Shown one piece after another: positions 11,289 through 19,392 of a stretch of DNA of 64,000 nucleotides (the first letter of the stretch is position 1; each line of letters begins with the position of its first letter). The notes below the pieces were generated by a model that did no database searches, was not told the DNA's origin, and was given only the letters and a program-made list of their open reading frames with translations. A program made the translations under genes and the position numbers. The stretch lies in assembly GCF_030815975.1 (NCBI RefSeq), contig NZ_JAUSXL010000002.1:3026501-3090500 (forward strand), read 5' to 3'. Source of the DNA: Variovorax paradoxus. GTDB lineage: Bacteria > Pseudomonadota > Gammaproteobacteria > Burkholderiales > Burkholderiaceae_C.

Positions 11289-11315
11289 TTCATTTTCCGC
11301 GCCGCCTGCCGATAG
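11289..11315 (+). promoter_or_regulatory. Possible sigma-28 promoter upstream of flgK
   Basis: GCCGATAG at 11,308-11,315 matches the sigma-28 -10 consensus at 7 of 8 positions. At the canonical 11-base spacing lies TTCATTTT (11,289-11,296), a 5 of 8 match to TAAAGTTT. It sits 64 bases before the flgK ATG. flgKL is commonly class III or dual class II/III, so the placement makes sense, but the -35 box is weak. Confidence 0.5.
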
Positions 11316-11379
11316 ACAGGAAGCAGGCATCGCAAGCGATGCCTGGCGCCAACAAGAAACGTTTTACAGGTAAAGCCTC

Positions 11380-13338
11380 ATGTCGATGTTCCAAACGGGC
11401 CTGTCCGGCCTGAGCGTCGCGCGAACCGCGCTCATGACCACGGCCCACAACACGGCCAATGTGTACACCGCCGGCTACAGCCGGCAGACCGCGCTGGTCT
11501 CCTCGAACGGCGGCACGATGACCGGCGCAGGGTTCATCGGGAGCGGCGCGCGCGTCACCACGGTGCAGCGCAGCTACGACAGCTATCTCACGGCCCAGCT
11601 CAACGGCGCCGAAGCCGCGGGCGCGGCGCTCGCCAGCTACGGTTCGCAGATCAACCGCATCGACTCGCTGCTGGCCGACAAGACCGCGGGCCTCACGCCG
11701 TTGATGCAGAGCTTCTTCGCCAGCGTGCAGGGCGTGGCCAACACGCCGGCCGATCCGGCCGCGCGCCAGCAGCTCATCAGCGCGGCGCAGACGATGGCCA
11801 ACAAATTCCGCTCCACCGACCAGTACCTCACGGACCTGAACAGCTCGGTCAACGACCAGATCGAAGGCAGCGCCGCGCAGATCAACACCTATGCCACTCA
11901 GATCGCGAGCCTGAACCAGCAGATCAGCCAGCTTGGCGCCATGGCCGGCGGCCAGCCGCCCAACGACCTGATGGACCAGCGCGACCAGCTGGTGAGCGAA
12001 CTCGGCAAGATCGTCGAAGTGAAGGTGCTGGCGCAGGACAGCGGCCAGTACAACGTCTTCATCGGCAACGGGCAGACGCTGGTGCTGGGTGACCGGGCCG
12101 CGAAGCTGCAGGCCGTTGCGTCCGCCGCGGACCCCACGCGCAAGGCGGTGGCGCTGGTCGGCCTCACCGGCACGGTGTCCGAGCTCAAGGACAACGTGCT
12201 CACCGGCGGATCGCTGGGCGGGCTGCTGGCCTTCCGCGCCGAAACGCTCACCAGCGCGCAGAACGCCATCGGCCGCCTGGCCATGGCGCTGGGCAGCGAG
12301 TTCAACGACCAGCACAAGCTCGGCGTCGACCTGAACGGCGTGCTGGGCACCGACTTCTTCTCGCAAGCCGTTCCGGGCGTGTTTTCCAACGCCCGCAACG
12401 CGGGCGACATGGTGCTGGGCGCCAGCGTGGACGACACCTCGCAGCTCACGACCAGCGACTATTCGGTGCAGGTGAAGGACGTGGCGGGCACGCTCACGTA
12501 CAGCGTCACGCGGCTGTCCGACAAACAGTCGATGGGCGACTTCACCACCTTTCCCGCCAGCTTCGACGGCGTGAGCCTGTCGGTGGCCAGCGGCACCGCG
12601 CAGGCCGGCGATTCCTTCCTGGTGCAGCCGACGCGCACCGGCGCGCGCGACATGGACGTGCTGGTGCACGACACGGCCAAGGTGGCCGCCGCGTCGCCGC
12701 TGGTCACGGGCAAGACAGTGGGCAACAAGGGCACCGGCGCCCTGAGCCCGGCCGTCGTCGATGCGGCCTACCTGGCCGCCCCGCTGGCCGCGACGGTCAC
12801 GCTCGCCTACGACGCCGCGGCCAACACCCTGTCGGGCTTTCCGGCCGCGTCCGCAGTCACGGTGACGCTGGCCGACGGTACCTCCACCAACTATCCGGCC
12901 GGCACGGCCGTGCCCTACACCGCCGGCGCTGCCATTCGCTTCGACGGCATCGAGGTCAAGCTCGGCGGAGCGCCAGCCGATGGCGACACCTTCACCATCG
13001 GCAAGAACGCGGGCGGCGTGTCCGACGGCAGCAACGCGCTGCTGCTCGGCGCGCTGCAGCGCAGGACCGCGATGGACGGCGGCACCTCCACCTTCAACGG
13101 CGCCTTCGCCAAGCTGGTGAGCGAGGTGGGCAACCGCGCCATGGAAATCCGCGTGGCTTCGGCCACCCAGGAAAGCGTGACGGGCCAGATCCGCGCAAGC
13201 CGCGATTCGATCTCGGGCGTGAACCAGGACGAGGAAACCGCCAACCTGCTGATGTACCAGCAGATGTACCAGGCCAATGCCAAGGTGATCCAGACCGCAT
13301 CGACCATGTTCGACGCGATCCTCGGCATCCACGGCTGA
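11380..13338 (+). CDS. flgK: Flagellar hook-associated protein 1 FlgK
   Basis: First hook-filament junction protein, exported by the flagellar type III apparatus and assembled on the hook tip. The 652-residue product has the N-terminal rod/hook motif (FQTGLSGLSVARTALMTTAHN, ANVYTAGYSRQ) and the matching C-terminal helix (DEETANLLMYQQMYQANAKV) that form the D0 coiled coil. The middle, about 340-560, is a variable insertion rich in Ala/Thr/Asp. It is slightly longer than enteric FlgK (about 550). It is followed 36 bases later by flgL, forming a two-gene junction operon. Confidence 0.97.
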   Translation: MSMFQTGLSGLSVARTALMTTAHNTANVYTAGYSRQTALVSSNGGTMTGAGFIGSGARVTTVQRSYDSYLTAQLNGAEAAGAALASYGSQINRIDSLLADKTAGLTPLMQSFFASVQGVANTPADPAARQQLISAAQTMANKFRSTDQYLTDLNSSVNDQIEGSAAQINTYATQIASLNQQISQLGAMAGGQPPNDLMDQRDQLVSELGKIVEVKVLAQDSGQYNVFIGNGQTLVLGDRAAKLQAVASAADPTRKAVALVGLTGTVSELKDNVLTGGSLGGLLAFRAETLTSAQNAIGRLAMALGSEFNDQHKLGVDLNGVLGTDFFSQAVPGVFSNARNAGDMVLGASVDDTSQLTTSDYSVQVKDVAGTLTYSVTRLSDKQSMGDFTTFPASFDGVSLSVASGTAQAGDSFLVQPTRTGARDMDVLVHDTAKVAAASPLVTGKTVGNKGTGALSPAVVDAAYLAAPLAATVTLAYDAAANTLSGFPAASAVTVTLADGTSTNYPAGTAVPYTAGAAIRFDGIEVKLGGAPADGDTFTIGKNAGGVSDGSNALLLGALQRRTAMDGGTSTFNGAFAKLVSEVGNRAMEIRVASATQESVTGQIRASRDSISGVNQDEETANLLMYQQMYQANAKVIQTASTMFDAILGIHG

Positions 13339-13374
13339 GCCGGCCGTCCTTAAAGAAGAACCTACGGAGTCGCG

Positions 13375-14586
13375 ATGCGCATCAGCACCCAATCCTTCTA
13401 CGCCCAGAGCATGAGTGCGCTGGGTTCGCAGCAGCAGCAGCTGTTCCGCGTTCAGCAGCAGCTCGCCGCGGGCACCAAGTTTCTGACGGCCGCCGACGAT
13501 CCGGTGGCCGCCGCGCGCGCGCTGGGCGTGAGCCAGTCGATGGCGGAGTCGGCGCAGTACGCCACCAGCCGCAGCCGCGCGATGCTCTCGCTCTCGCAGG
13601 AGGAGACCGCGCTGAAGTCGGCCACCTCGATCATGCAGAACATGAAGACGCTCGCGGTGCAGGCGGGCAACGGCACGCTGTCGGATGCCGACCGCGCCTC
13701 GCTGGCCACCACGCTGCAGGGCAACCTGGACCAGCTCGTGAACGTGGCCAATGCCGACGACGGCAACGGCCAGTTCCTGTTCGCGGGATTCAAGAGCGCC
13801 AGCCAGCCCTTCGTGGCCGCGGCCGGCGGCGGCATCCAGTACATGGGCGACCAGGGCCAGCGGCTGATGCAGATCGACGTGTCGCGCCAGATGTCGACCA
13901 CGGACGACGGGCGCAGCGTGTTCCAGTCGGTGCAGGGCGGTGCGGGCTACGTGAGCTCGGCGGGCGCCGGCAACACCGGCTCCGGCGTTTTCGGTGCCGT
14001 GGGCGTGACCGACGCGAGTGCGGCCAACTACGGCAAGGACTTCACGATCAGCTTCAGCGGCGGCAACTACACGGTGGCCACGCAGGACACGCCGCCCGTG
14101 GTGGCCGCATCCGGCGCCTACGCGCCCGGCGCCGCCATCTCGTTCGGCGGCCTGCAGATCACGATGAGCGGGGCGCCCGCCGATGGCGACACCTTCCAGG
14201 TGGCCACGGCGCGCAATGCGGGCACCGACGTATTCGCCGCCATCGGCGAGCTGGTCGCGGCGCTCAAGCAGCCGCTGGCCGGCAGCGGCGACGCGGCGCA
14301 GGCCGATCTGCTCAACGCGCTGAGCACCTTCAACGTCAAGATCACCCATGCGCACGACAACGTGCTCACGGTCATGTCGTCGATCGGTTCGCGCATGAAC
14401 GAGATCGACGCGCTCGACACCAGCGGCGCCTCGCGCGGACTGACCGACAAGGCTTACCTCTCGGAGCTGGTGGACCTGGACCCGGCCAGCGCCATCTCGG
14501 AATACCTGCAGCGCGAAACCTCGCTCAAGGCCACCCAGCAGACCTTTGCGCGGCTGCACAGCATTGCGCTGTTCAACTACCTGTGA
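13375..14586 (+). CDS. flgL: Flagellar hook-associated protein 3 FlgL
   Basis: Second hook-filament junction protein, 403 residues. It is flagellin-like: N-terminal MRISTQSFYAQSMSALGSQQ and QQLAAGTKFLTAADDPVAAARAL, and a C-terminal helix ending TQQTFARLHSIALFNYL that packs against the N-terminal helix. The central domain carries a FlgL-specific DVFAAIGELVAAL segment. It follows flgK directly. Its stop lies only 9 bases from the stop of the convergent fliR, so the two transcripts must overlap or share a termination region. Confidence 0.96.
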   Translation: MRISTQSFYAQSMSALGSQQQQLFRVQQQLAAGTKFLTAADDPVAAARALGVSQSMAESAQYATSRSRAMLSLSQEETALKSATSIMQNMKTLAVQAGNGTLSDADRASLATTLQGNLDQLVNVANADDGNGQFLFAGFKSASQPFVAAAGGGIQYMGDQGQRLMQIDVSRQMSTTDDGRSVFQSVQGGAGYVSSAGAGNTGSGVFGAVGVTDASAANYGKDFTISFSGGNYTVATQDTPPVVAASGAYAPGAAISFGGLQITMSGAPADGDTFQVATARNAGTDVFAAIGELVAALKQPLAGSGDAAQADLLNALSTFNVKITHAHDNVLTVMSSIGSRMNEIDALDTSGASRGLTDKAYLSELVDLDPASAISEYLQRETSLKATQQTFARLHSIALFNYL

Positions 14587-14595
14587 TGCAAGGGC

Positions 14596-15390
14596 TCAGG
14601 GCCGCAGGGCCTGGGCCAGCTGGAGCAGCGAAGACAGCCCCGCGGCAAAGCGCGGCTCGAGAAAGGCGCCGAGCTGCGGCATCAGCAGCTGCAGCATGCC
14701 GATGCCCGCCAGCAGCGTCAGCGGAAAGCCCACCGCAAAGATGCTGAACTGCGGCGAGGCCCGGTTCAGGATGCCCATGGCCAGGTTGAGCGTGAGCAGC
14801 GCGGTCACCAGCGGCAGCGCCAGCATCAGTCCGTTGGCGAAGATCCGGCCGCCCCCGGACACCAGCAGCATCCAGCCCTGCGCGGCCAGCGGCGCATCGG
14901 CGATGGGCAGCGTGTGAAAGCTCTCGGCCAGTGCGGCAATCATCAGCAGGTGGCCATCCACCGCCAGAAAAAGAAGAATGGCCAGCATGTGCATGAGCCG
15001 CGCGACGACCATGGTGGCGCCGCCGGCCATGGGGTCGAAGAAGGACGCGAACGACAGGCCCATCTGCAGCCCGATGTATTCGCCGGCGGCCAGCACGGCC
15101 GCGAACACCATGCGCATGGTGAAGCCGATGGCGCCGCCGATGAGCACCTGCTGCACGAGAATCCACACGCCGCCCGCGGAGACCACGGGCACCGCGGGCA
15201 TCGACCCGAGCGTCGGCGCAATGGCCACGGCCAGCAGCGCGGCAATGCCCACTTTGGTCTGGCGCGCGACGCCGGGTTCGCCGAACACCGGCGCGGTGCT
15301 GACCAGCGCCAGCATGCGCACGAACGGCCACAGGAAGGCCGTGAGCCAGGCGGTCAGCTCCGCCGACGTGACGGAGAAGATGGAAGGCAT
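14596..15390 (-). CDS. fliR: Flagellar export gate protein FliR
   Basis: Integral membrane subunit of the FliPQR export gate, 264 residues from the ATG at 15,390. Several hydrophobic helices are visible (ELTAWLTAFLWPFVRMLALV, VLIGGAIGFTMRMVF, GWMLLVSGG...). The frame stays open upstream to 15,702, but that part encodes low-complexity pentapeptide repeats (ALNNG, ALNDG, ALNKS) and repeat-element sequence, and about 260 residues is the family length, so the MPSIFSVTS start is preferred even though no good ribosome site precedes it. It would be last in fliLMNOPQR, but a 398-bp insert separates it from fliQ, which is unusual. Confidence 0.95.
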   Translation of the reverse strand: MPSIFSVTSAELTAWLTAFLWPFVRMLALVSTAPVFGEPGVARQTKVGIAALLAVAIAPTLGSMPAVPVVSAGGVWILVQQVLIGGAIGFTMRMVFAAVLAAGEYIGLQMGLSFASFFDPMAGGATMVVARLMHMLAILLFLAVDGHLLMIAALAESFHTLPIADAPLAAQGWMLLVSGGGRIFANGLMLALPLVTALLTLNLAMGILNRASPQFSIFAVGFPLTLLAGIGMLQLLMPQLGAFLEPRFAAGLSSLLQLAQALRP

Positions 15391-15412
15391 GTCAGGCTCT
15401 GCGGAGCTGCCG

Positions 15413-15502
15413 TTCTTGGCGCTGTGGTTCTTGGCGCTCTTGTTCAGGGCGCTGTTGTCCGGGGTGCCGTCGTTCAGGGCGCCGTTGTTCAGGGCGCGTG
15501 CA
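15413..15502. repeat. 15-bp tandem repeat, six units
   Basis: Six imperfect 15-base units occur head to tail at 15,413, 15,428, 15,443, 15,458, 15,473 and 15,488, with consensus TTCAGGGCGCTGTTG; the first two read TTCTTGGCGCTGTGG and TTCTTGGCGCTCTTG. The last unit merges into the left arm of the neighbouring inverted repeat. It lies just upstream of the fliR start codon. Read on the minus strand the unit gives a five-residue repeat in the fliR frame, which explains the long upstream extension of that frame. Confidence 0.85.
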
Positions 15503-15742
15503 CAGGCCACCGGGTACTCCCCTCCGCGAATGTCCCCCGGCCTGCGGCCTCCTCCTTGATTTCGCTGCGGGGAGCACCCGATGCCCTGTGCACCTGGGCA
15601 CGCTCTGGGTGCACAGCTGATCAACGACCGCTCTGTCCAACGCTCCCGTCGATGGGGTGCCTTGCGCAGCGAAATAAAGGAGGAGCCGAAGGCGGGGGAC
15701 ATTCGCGGAGCAAGGTACCCCGTCGGCGGGAGCGCGCCCTGA
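15488..15742. repeat. Large inverted-repeat element between fliQ and fliR
   Basis: Two arms of about 92 bases, 15,488-15,580 and 15,651-15,742, are imperfect reverse complements; shared blocks include CTCCGCGAATGTCCCCC and GATTTCGCTGCG-like sequence. The loop contains a perfect 9-bp stem, CTGTGCACC (15,586-15,594) with GGTGCACAG (15,608-15,616). No transposase is present. It looks like a REP/MITE-type palindromic intergenic element. The 398-base gap 15,391-15,788 consists of this element, the 15-bp tandem repeat and about 45 bases of flank; I see no gene in it. Confidence 0.8.
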
Positions 15743-15788
15743 ATGGCAGCGCTCCGAACCGCGACGAACAGAAAAGCACGGTTTCATC

Positions 15789-16058
15789 CTAAGCGACCAG
15801 CTGCGGAATGCTCGAGAACAGCGTGCGGATGTAGTCGAGCATCTGCGCCAGCATCCAGGGGCCGGCGAGCACCAGCACCGCGAACACCGCCAGCAGCTTG
15901 GGAATGAAGGACAGCGTGGCCTCGTTGATCTGCGTGGCGGCCTGGAAGATGCTGATGACCAGGCCCACCACCAGCGCCACCAGCAGCATCGGCGCGCCCA
16001 GCAGCAGCGAGACGTGGATGGCCTGGCTGCCCAGGGACATGACGGATTCGGGTGTCAT
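15789..16058 (-). CDS. fliQ: Flagellar export gate protein FliQ
   Basis: Small (89 residues) two-helix membrane protein of the FliPQR export gate. MTPESVMSLGSQAIHVSLLL opens the protein and the conserved LVVGLVISIFQAATQINEAT is seen at residues 29-48; the second helix is LLAVFAVLVLAGPWMLAQML. It starts 9 bases after fliP, as expected for one operon. Downstream, fliR begins only after a 398-bp repeat-filled gap instead of the few bases normal for this gene pair. Confidence 0.98.
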   Translation of the reverse strand: MTPESVMSLGSQAIHVSLLLGAPMLLVALVVGLVISIFQAATQINEATLSFIPKLLAVFAVLVLAGPWMLAQMLDYIRTLFSSIPQLVA

Positions 16059-16067
16059 TGCGCGCCT

Positions 16068-16829
16068 CTAAAGATAAAAGCTCTGGGCCAGTGCGCCGAT
16101 CAGCAGCTGCCAGCCGTCGGCCATGACGAACAGCATCAGCTTGAAGGGCAGCGCGATGGAGGCGGGTGGCACCATCATCATGCCCATCGACATGAGCACG
16201 CTGGCCACCACCAGGTCGATGATCAGGAACGGGATGAAGATGGTGAAGCCGATCTGGAACGCGGTCTTCAGCTCGCTGATCACGAAGGAGGGCAGCAGGA
16301 TGCGCAGCGGCACTTCTTCCGGCCCCTGCATGTCGGGGATCTTCGCGAGCCTGGCGAACAGGGCCAGGTCGTTCTCGCGCGTCTGCTTCAGCATGAAGGA
16401 CTTGAACGGCGCAATGCCTTTCTCGAGCGCCTTCTCGGCCGTGATCTTGTTTTCGGAGAAGGGCTTGTAGGCCTCGTCGTGGACCTTGTCGAACACCGGC
16501 GACATCACGAAGAAGGTCAGGAACAGCGACAGGCCCACCAGGATCTGGTTGGGCGGCGACGACTGCGTGCCGATGGCCGTGCGCAGCAGGCCCAGCACGA
16601 TGAGGATGCGCGTGAAGCTCGTCATGCTCAGCAGCAGCGCCGGCAGGAAGCTGAGCGAGGTCAGCATCACCAGCGTCTGCACGCTGAGCGACCAGGTCTG
16701 GCTGCCGCCCGGGCCGGGCGTGCTGGTGAGGCCGGGCAGGCCCTGCGTCCACGCCACCGCCGGCAGCGCCAGGGCGAGCAGCATCAGCACGACGCCGCGA
16801 AGGCTTCGTTGGCGGGCGGTGCGCATCAT
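16068..16829 (-). CDS. fliP: Flagellar export gate protein FliP
   Basis: Core subunit of the export gate, 253 residues. An N-terminal signal-like segment ([19 protein letters not shown]) is normal for FliP. Conserved blocks follow: [40 protein letters not shown] and [13 protein letters not shown]. The ATG at 16,829 overlaps the fliO stop by 4 bases (ATGA), which decides the start. Four transmembrane helices are expected. Confidence 0.98.
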   Translation of the reverse strand: MMRTARQRSLRGVVLMLLALALPAVAWTQGLPGLTSTPGPGGSQTWSLSVQTLVMLTSLSFLPALLLSMTSFTRILIVLGLLRTAIGTQSSPPNQILVGLSLFLTFFVMSPVFDKVHDEAYKPFSENKITAEKALEKGIAPFKSFMLKQTRENDLALFARLAKIPDMQGPEEVPLRILLPSFVISELKTAFQIGFTIFIPFLIIDLVVASVLMSMGMMMVPPASIALPFKLMLFVMADGWQLLIGALAQSFYL

Positions 16830-17314
16830 GGGTTCGGCCGCTGCCCCAGGCCGAGCGAGTCGCGCAGCTTCTGCGCGAACAGGCCGGCCGCGCCGGCCAG
16901 GCGGGCGTCGGGCGTTCCGCTTTCCATCGGCGTCACTGGCATCGCCTGCGCCGGCAGCGAATGCAGCGCATTGACCTGGCTGGCCGTGACGCCGAGCACC
17001 AGCCAGGTGCTGCCAACTTCGACCACGACCACGCGCTCGCGCTGGCCGACCAGGGTGCTGGAGACCACCTTCACGAACTGGCCGCCGCCCAGGCGCTGCA
17101 GGCCGAAGCGGCGGGCCGCCCAGGCGCACAGGAAGATCAGGCCCAGCACCGCGAACATGCCGAAGCCGGCCTGCAGCAGGCTGGAGGCGCCGACTGCCGG
17201 CGCTGCCTCGGCGGGCGTGGGCACCGTCGGGAGCGCCGCCTGGGCCGCAAGGCCGCAGGCCGCGGCCGCGATCGAAGCCGCGGCCTGCCGCAGCCGCCTG
17301 GCAAAGGGGCTCAT
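16826..17314 (-). CDS. fliO: Flagellar biosynthetic protein FliO
   Basis: Single-pass membrane protein that helps assemble the FliP ring; 162 residues. It has a cleavable-looking N-terminal hydrophobic stretch ([16 protein letters not shown]), one TM helix ([20 protein letters not shown]) at about 52-71, and the FliO domain with [22 protein letters not shown]. It overlaps fliN by 4 bases and fliP by 4 bases, indicating translational coupling. FliO diverges strongly, so the call rests on the TM plus domain layout and on position. Confidence 0.93.
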   Translation of the reverse strand: MSPFARRLRQAAASIAAAACGLAAQAALPTVPTPAEAAPAVGASSLLQAGFGMFAVLGLIFLCAWAARRFGLQRLGGGQFVKVVSSTLVGQRERVVVVEVGSTWLVLGVTASQVNALHSLPAQAMPVTPMESGTPDARLAGAAGLFAQKLRDSLGLGQRPNP

Positions 17315-17766
17315 GACCGGCCGAGCTTCTGCATGCGCTCGGAGGGCGTGACGATGTCGGTCAGGCGGATGCCGTACTTCTCGTTGACCACCACCACTTC
17401 GCCCTGCGCGATCAGGTAGCCGTTGATCAGCACGTCGAGCGGCTGGCCGGCCAGGCCGTCGAGTTCCACCACCGAGCCCTGCGAGAGTTGCAGCAGGCTC
17501 TTGATGGTGATGCGGGTGCGGCCGAGCTCGGCCGTCAGCTGCACCGGCACGTCGAGGATGCGCTCCACGTCCACGGGCGAGCCGGCGGCGGGCGCCATGG
17601 CCTGCAGCGGCTGGAACACGCGGCTGCCCGCAGGGGCGGCCGCAGGCGCGGGTGCGGGAGCGAACGCCGGGGCGGGCGCGGGTGCGGGCGCGGACGCGGC
17701 GGTCTGCTCGGCCAGCGCGCTGGCCCAGTCGTCCGCATCGCTGGTGGATGGGGTGTTGTCAGTCAT
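17311..17766 (-). CDS. fliN: Flagellar motor switch protein FliN
   Basis: C-ring protein, 151 residues, which with FliM and FliG sets rotation direction and docks the FliH/FliI export complex. The first 70 residues are an Ala/Pro-rich linker with AP repeats; the C-terminal SpoA domain ([55 protein letters not shown]) is typical. It overlaps the end of fliM by 8 bases and fliO by 4. Confidence 0.97.
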   Translation of the reverse strand: MTDNTPSTSDADDWASALAEQTAASAPAPAPAPAFAPAPAPAAAPAGSRVFQPLQAMAPAAGSPVDVERILDVPVQLTAELGRTRITIKSLLQLSQGSVVELDGLAGQPLDVLINGYLIAQGEVVVVNEKYGIRLTDIVTPSERMQKLGRS

Positions 17767-18766
17767 GGTCGTTCTTCGGATCGCTGTTGTCTTGGTGGGA
17801 GATCATCTGCAGCACGCGCAGGGCATAGCGCTCGTTCGAAACGCCGTAGCCGCACTCCATCACCGGAATGCCGTCCACGCGCGCGGTGATCGATGTGGGA
17901 AGCTCGATGGGCAGCACGTCGCCCGCCTGCAGCTTGAGCACCTCGCCAATGGTCGAGGGCAGCGTGACGAACTCGGCGCTGAGCTCCACGTCGGCGCTTT
18001 GCATCTGCTGCGACATCTGGCGCACCCAGCGCTTGTCGACCTCGATCTCGTCCTGCACCGGGTTGGACAGCAGGTCGCGGATCGGCTCGATCATCGAATA
18101 GGGAATGCACACGTGCAGGAAGCCGCCCACCGGGCCGAACTCGATCTGCAGCGTGGTGTTGATCACCACCTCGTTGGGCGCGACGATGTTGGCGAGCTTG
18201 CCGTGCATCTCGGCGCGCACGTAGTCGAAGCTCAGCGGGAATACCGGCTGCCAGGCGTCGGCATAGCACTGCAGCGTGAGGTTCAGCAGCCGCTTGATGA
18301 TGCGCTGCTCGGTGCGCGTGAAGTCGCGCCCCTCGACGCGCACGTGGTAGCGCCCGTCGCTGCCGAACAGGTTGTCGACCACCAGGAACACCAGCTTCGG
18401 ATCGAACACGAACAGCGCCGTGCCGCGCAGCGGCTTCATGTGCAGCATGTTGATGTTGGCCGGCACCGGCAGGTGGCGCACGAATTCGCCGTACTGCTGG
18501 ATGTGCACCGGCCCGACCGAGATGTCGGGGCTGCGGCGCATGAAGTTCAGCAGCGAGCTGCGCAGGTGCCGGGCAAAGCGCTCGTTGATGACCTCCAGTG
18601 TGTGCATGCGGCTGCGCACCACGCGGTCGGGCGCGCCCAGGTCGTACACCGGCAGGCCGTCCGTGCGCGCGGCGGCGCCGCCATCGCTCTGCTCGGGCGC
18701 GCCGCCGGTGACGCCCTGCAGCAGCGCGTCGACCTCGTCCTGGGAGAGCACTTGTTCATAGGCCAT
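17759..18766 (-). CDS. fliM: Flagellar motor switch protein FliM
   Basis: C-ring protein of 335 residues and the receptor for CheY-P. The N terminus carries the CheY-binding helix (VLSQDEVDALLQGVTGG, residues 6-22). The CheC-like middle domain follows (ERFARHLRSSLLNFMRRSPD) and the SpoA domain closes it (AGDVLPIELPTSITARVDGI). It sits 21 bases after fliL and overlaps fliN by 8 bases. Length and motifs are canonical. Confidence 0.98.
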   Translation of the reverse strand: MAYEQVLSQDEVDALLQGVTGGAPEQSDGGAAARTDGLPVYDLGAPDRVVRSRMHTLEVINERFARHLRSSLLNFMRRSPDISVGPVHIQQYGEFVRHLPVPANINMLHMKPLRGTALFVFDPKLVFLVVDNLFGSDGRYHVRVEGRDFTRTEQRIIKRLLNLTLQCYADAWQPVFPLSFDYVRAEMHGKLANIVAPNEVVINTTLQIEFGPVGGFLHVCIPYSMIEPIRDLLSNPVQDEIEVDKRWVRQMSQQMQSADVELSAEFVTLPSTIGEVLKLQAGDVLPIELPTSITARVDGIPVMECGYGVSNERYALRVLQMISHQDNSDPKNDHD

Positions 18767-18787
18767 GGATCGGCGGTCCGGAAATGG

Positions 18788-19285
18788 TTACTGCACCACG
18801 AAGGTACTGAACGAGACGCTGGCGATCTCCTGCGGCGGCAGGCCGGCGCCCAGGGGGCGGCTCAGCTCGGCGCGGATCTCCTCGGCCAGCCGGGCCTTGT
18901 CTTCGGTCGTCACCAGCGACTCGGGCGGGCGGTTCGACAGCAGCAGCAGCACCCGGCTGCGGATCTCGGGCATGAATTCGACGATGCGGGCCTTGGCCTG
19001 TTCGTCGCGCACCTTGAGGGCCATGCCCACGTGCAGAAAGCGTCCGCGGCCTTCGGACTGCACGTTCACGGTCAGCGGTTCGAGGGTCACGAAGATCGGC
19101 TTTTCCGGCACCGGCGCGGCCGGCGCGGCGGGCCCGGACGGCGTGCGCTGGCGCATCAGGAAATAGCCGCCGGCGGCCAGCGCCCCGGCCAGCGCGACGA
19201 TCAGGAGCACGATCCACAGCTTCGATGAACGCGCGGGGGAAGAAGAAGGAATGGGGGCGGGTGCGACAGGAGGACTGGTAGCCAT
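18788..19285 (-). CDS. fliL: Flagellar basal body-associated protein FliL
   Basis: Single-pass inner-membrane protein, 165 residues, that associates with stators and supports torque or swarming. A Pro/Ser-rich cytoplasmic N terminus leads into a TM helix (LWIVLLIVALAGALAAGGYF, about 23-42). The periplasmic FliL domain includes PIFVTLEPLTVNVQ and ends FSTFVVQ. It is the first gene of the leftward fliLMNOPQR group, starting 107 bases after fliK, so it may have its own promoter; I could not assign one. Confidence 0.96.
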   Translation of the reverse strand: MATSPPVAPAPIPSSSPARSSKLWIVLLIVALAGALAAGGYFLMRQRTPSGPAAPAAPVPEKPIFVTLEPLTVNVQSEGRGRFLHVGMALKVRDEQAKARIVEFMPEIRSRVLLLLSNRPPESLVTTEDKARLAEEIRAELSRPLGAGLPPQEIASVSFSTFVVQ

Positions 19286-19392
19286 ATGAGAGCTGCGAAG
19301 CGATTCGGTTTCGGACTATTCTTTGCCAGGTGCCGGGCAAGCGAAGGGCTGATCAAGCGCGGGAAAAGGCCTCAGATCCCGCGTTCGTCGTC

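Noticed and set aside
15391..15702. N-terminal extension of FliR by 104 residues
   Set aside because: It consists of tandem-repeat pentapeptides and translated palindromic element; the remaining 264 residues are a full-length FliR.
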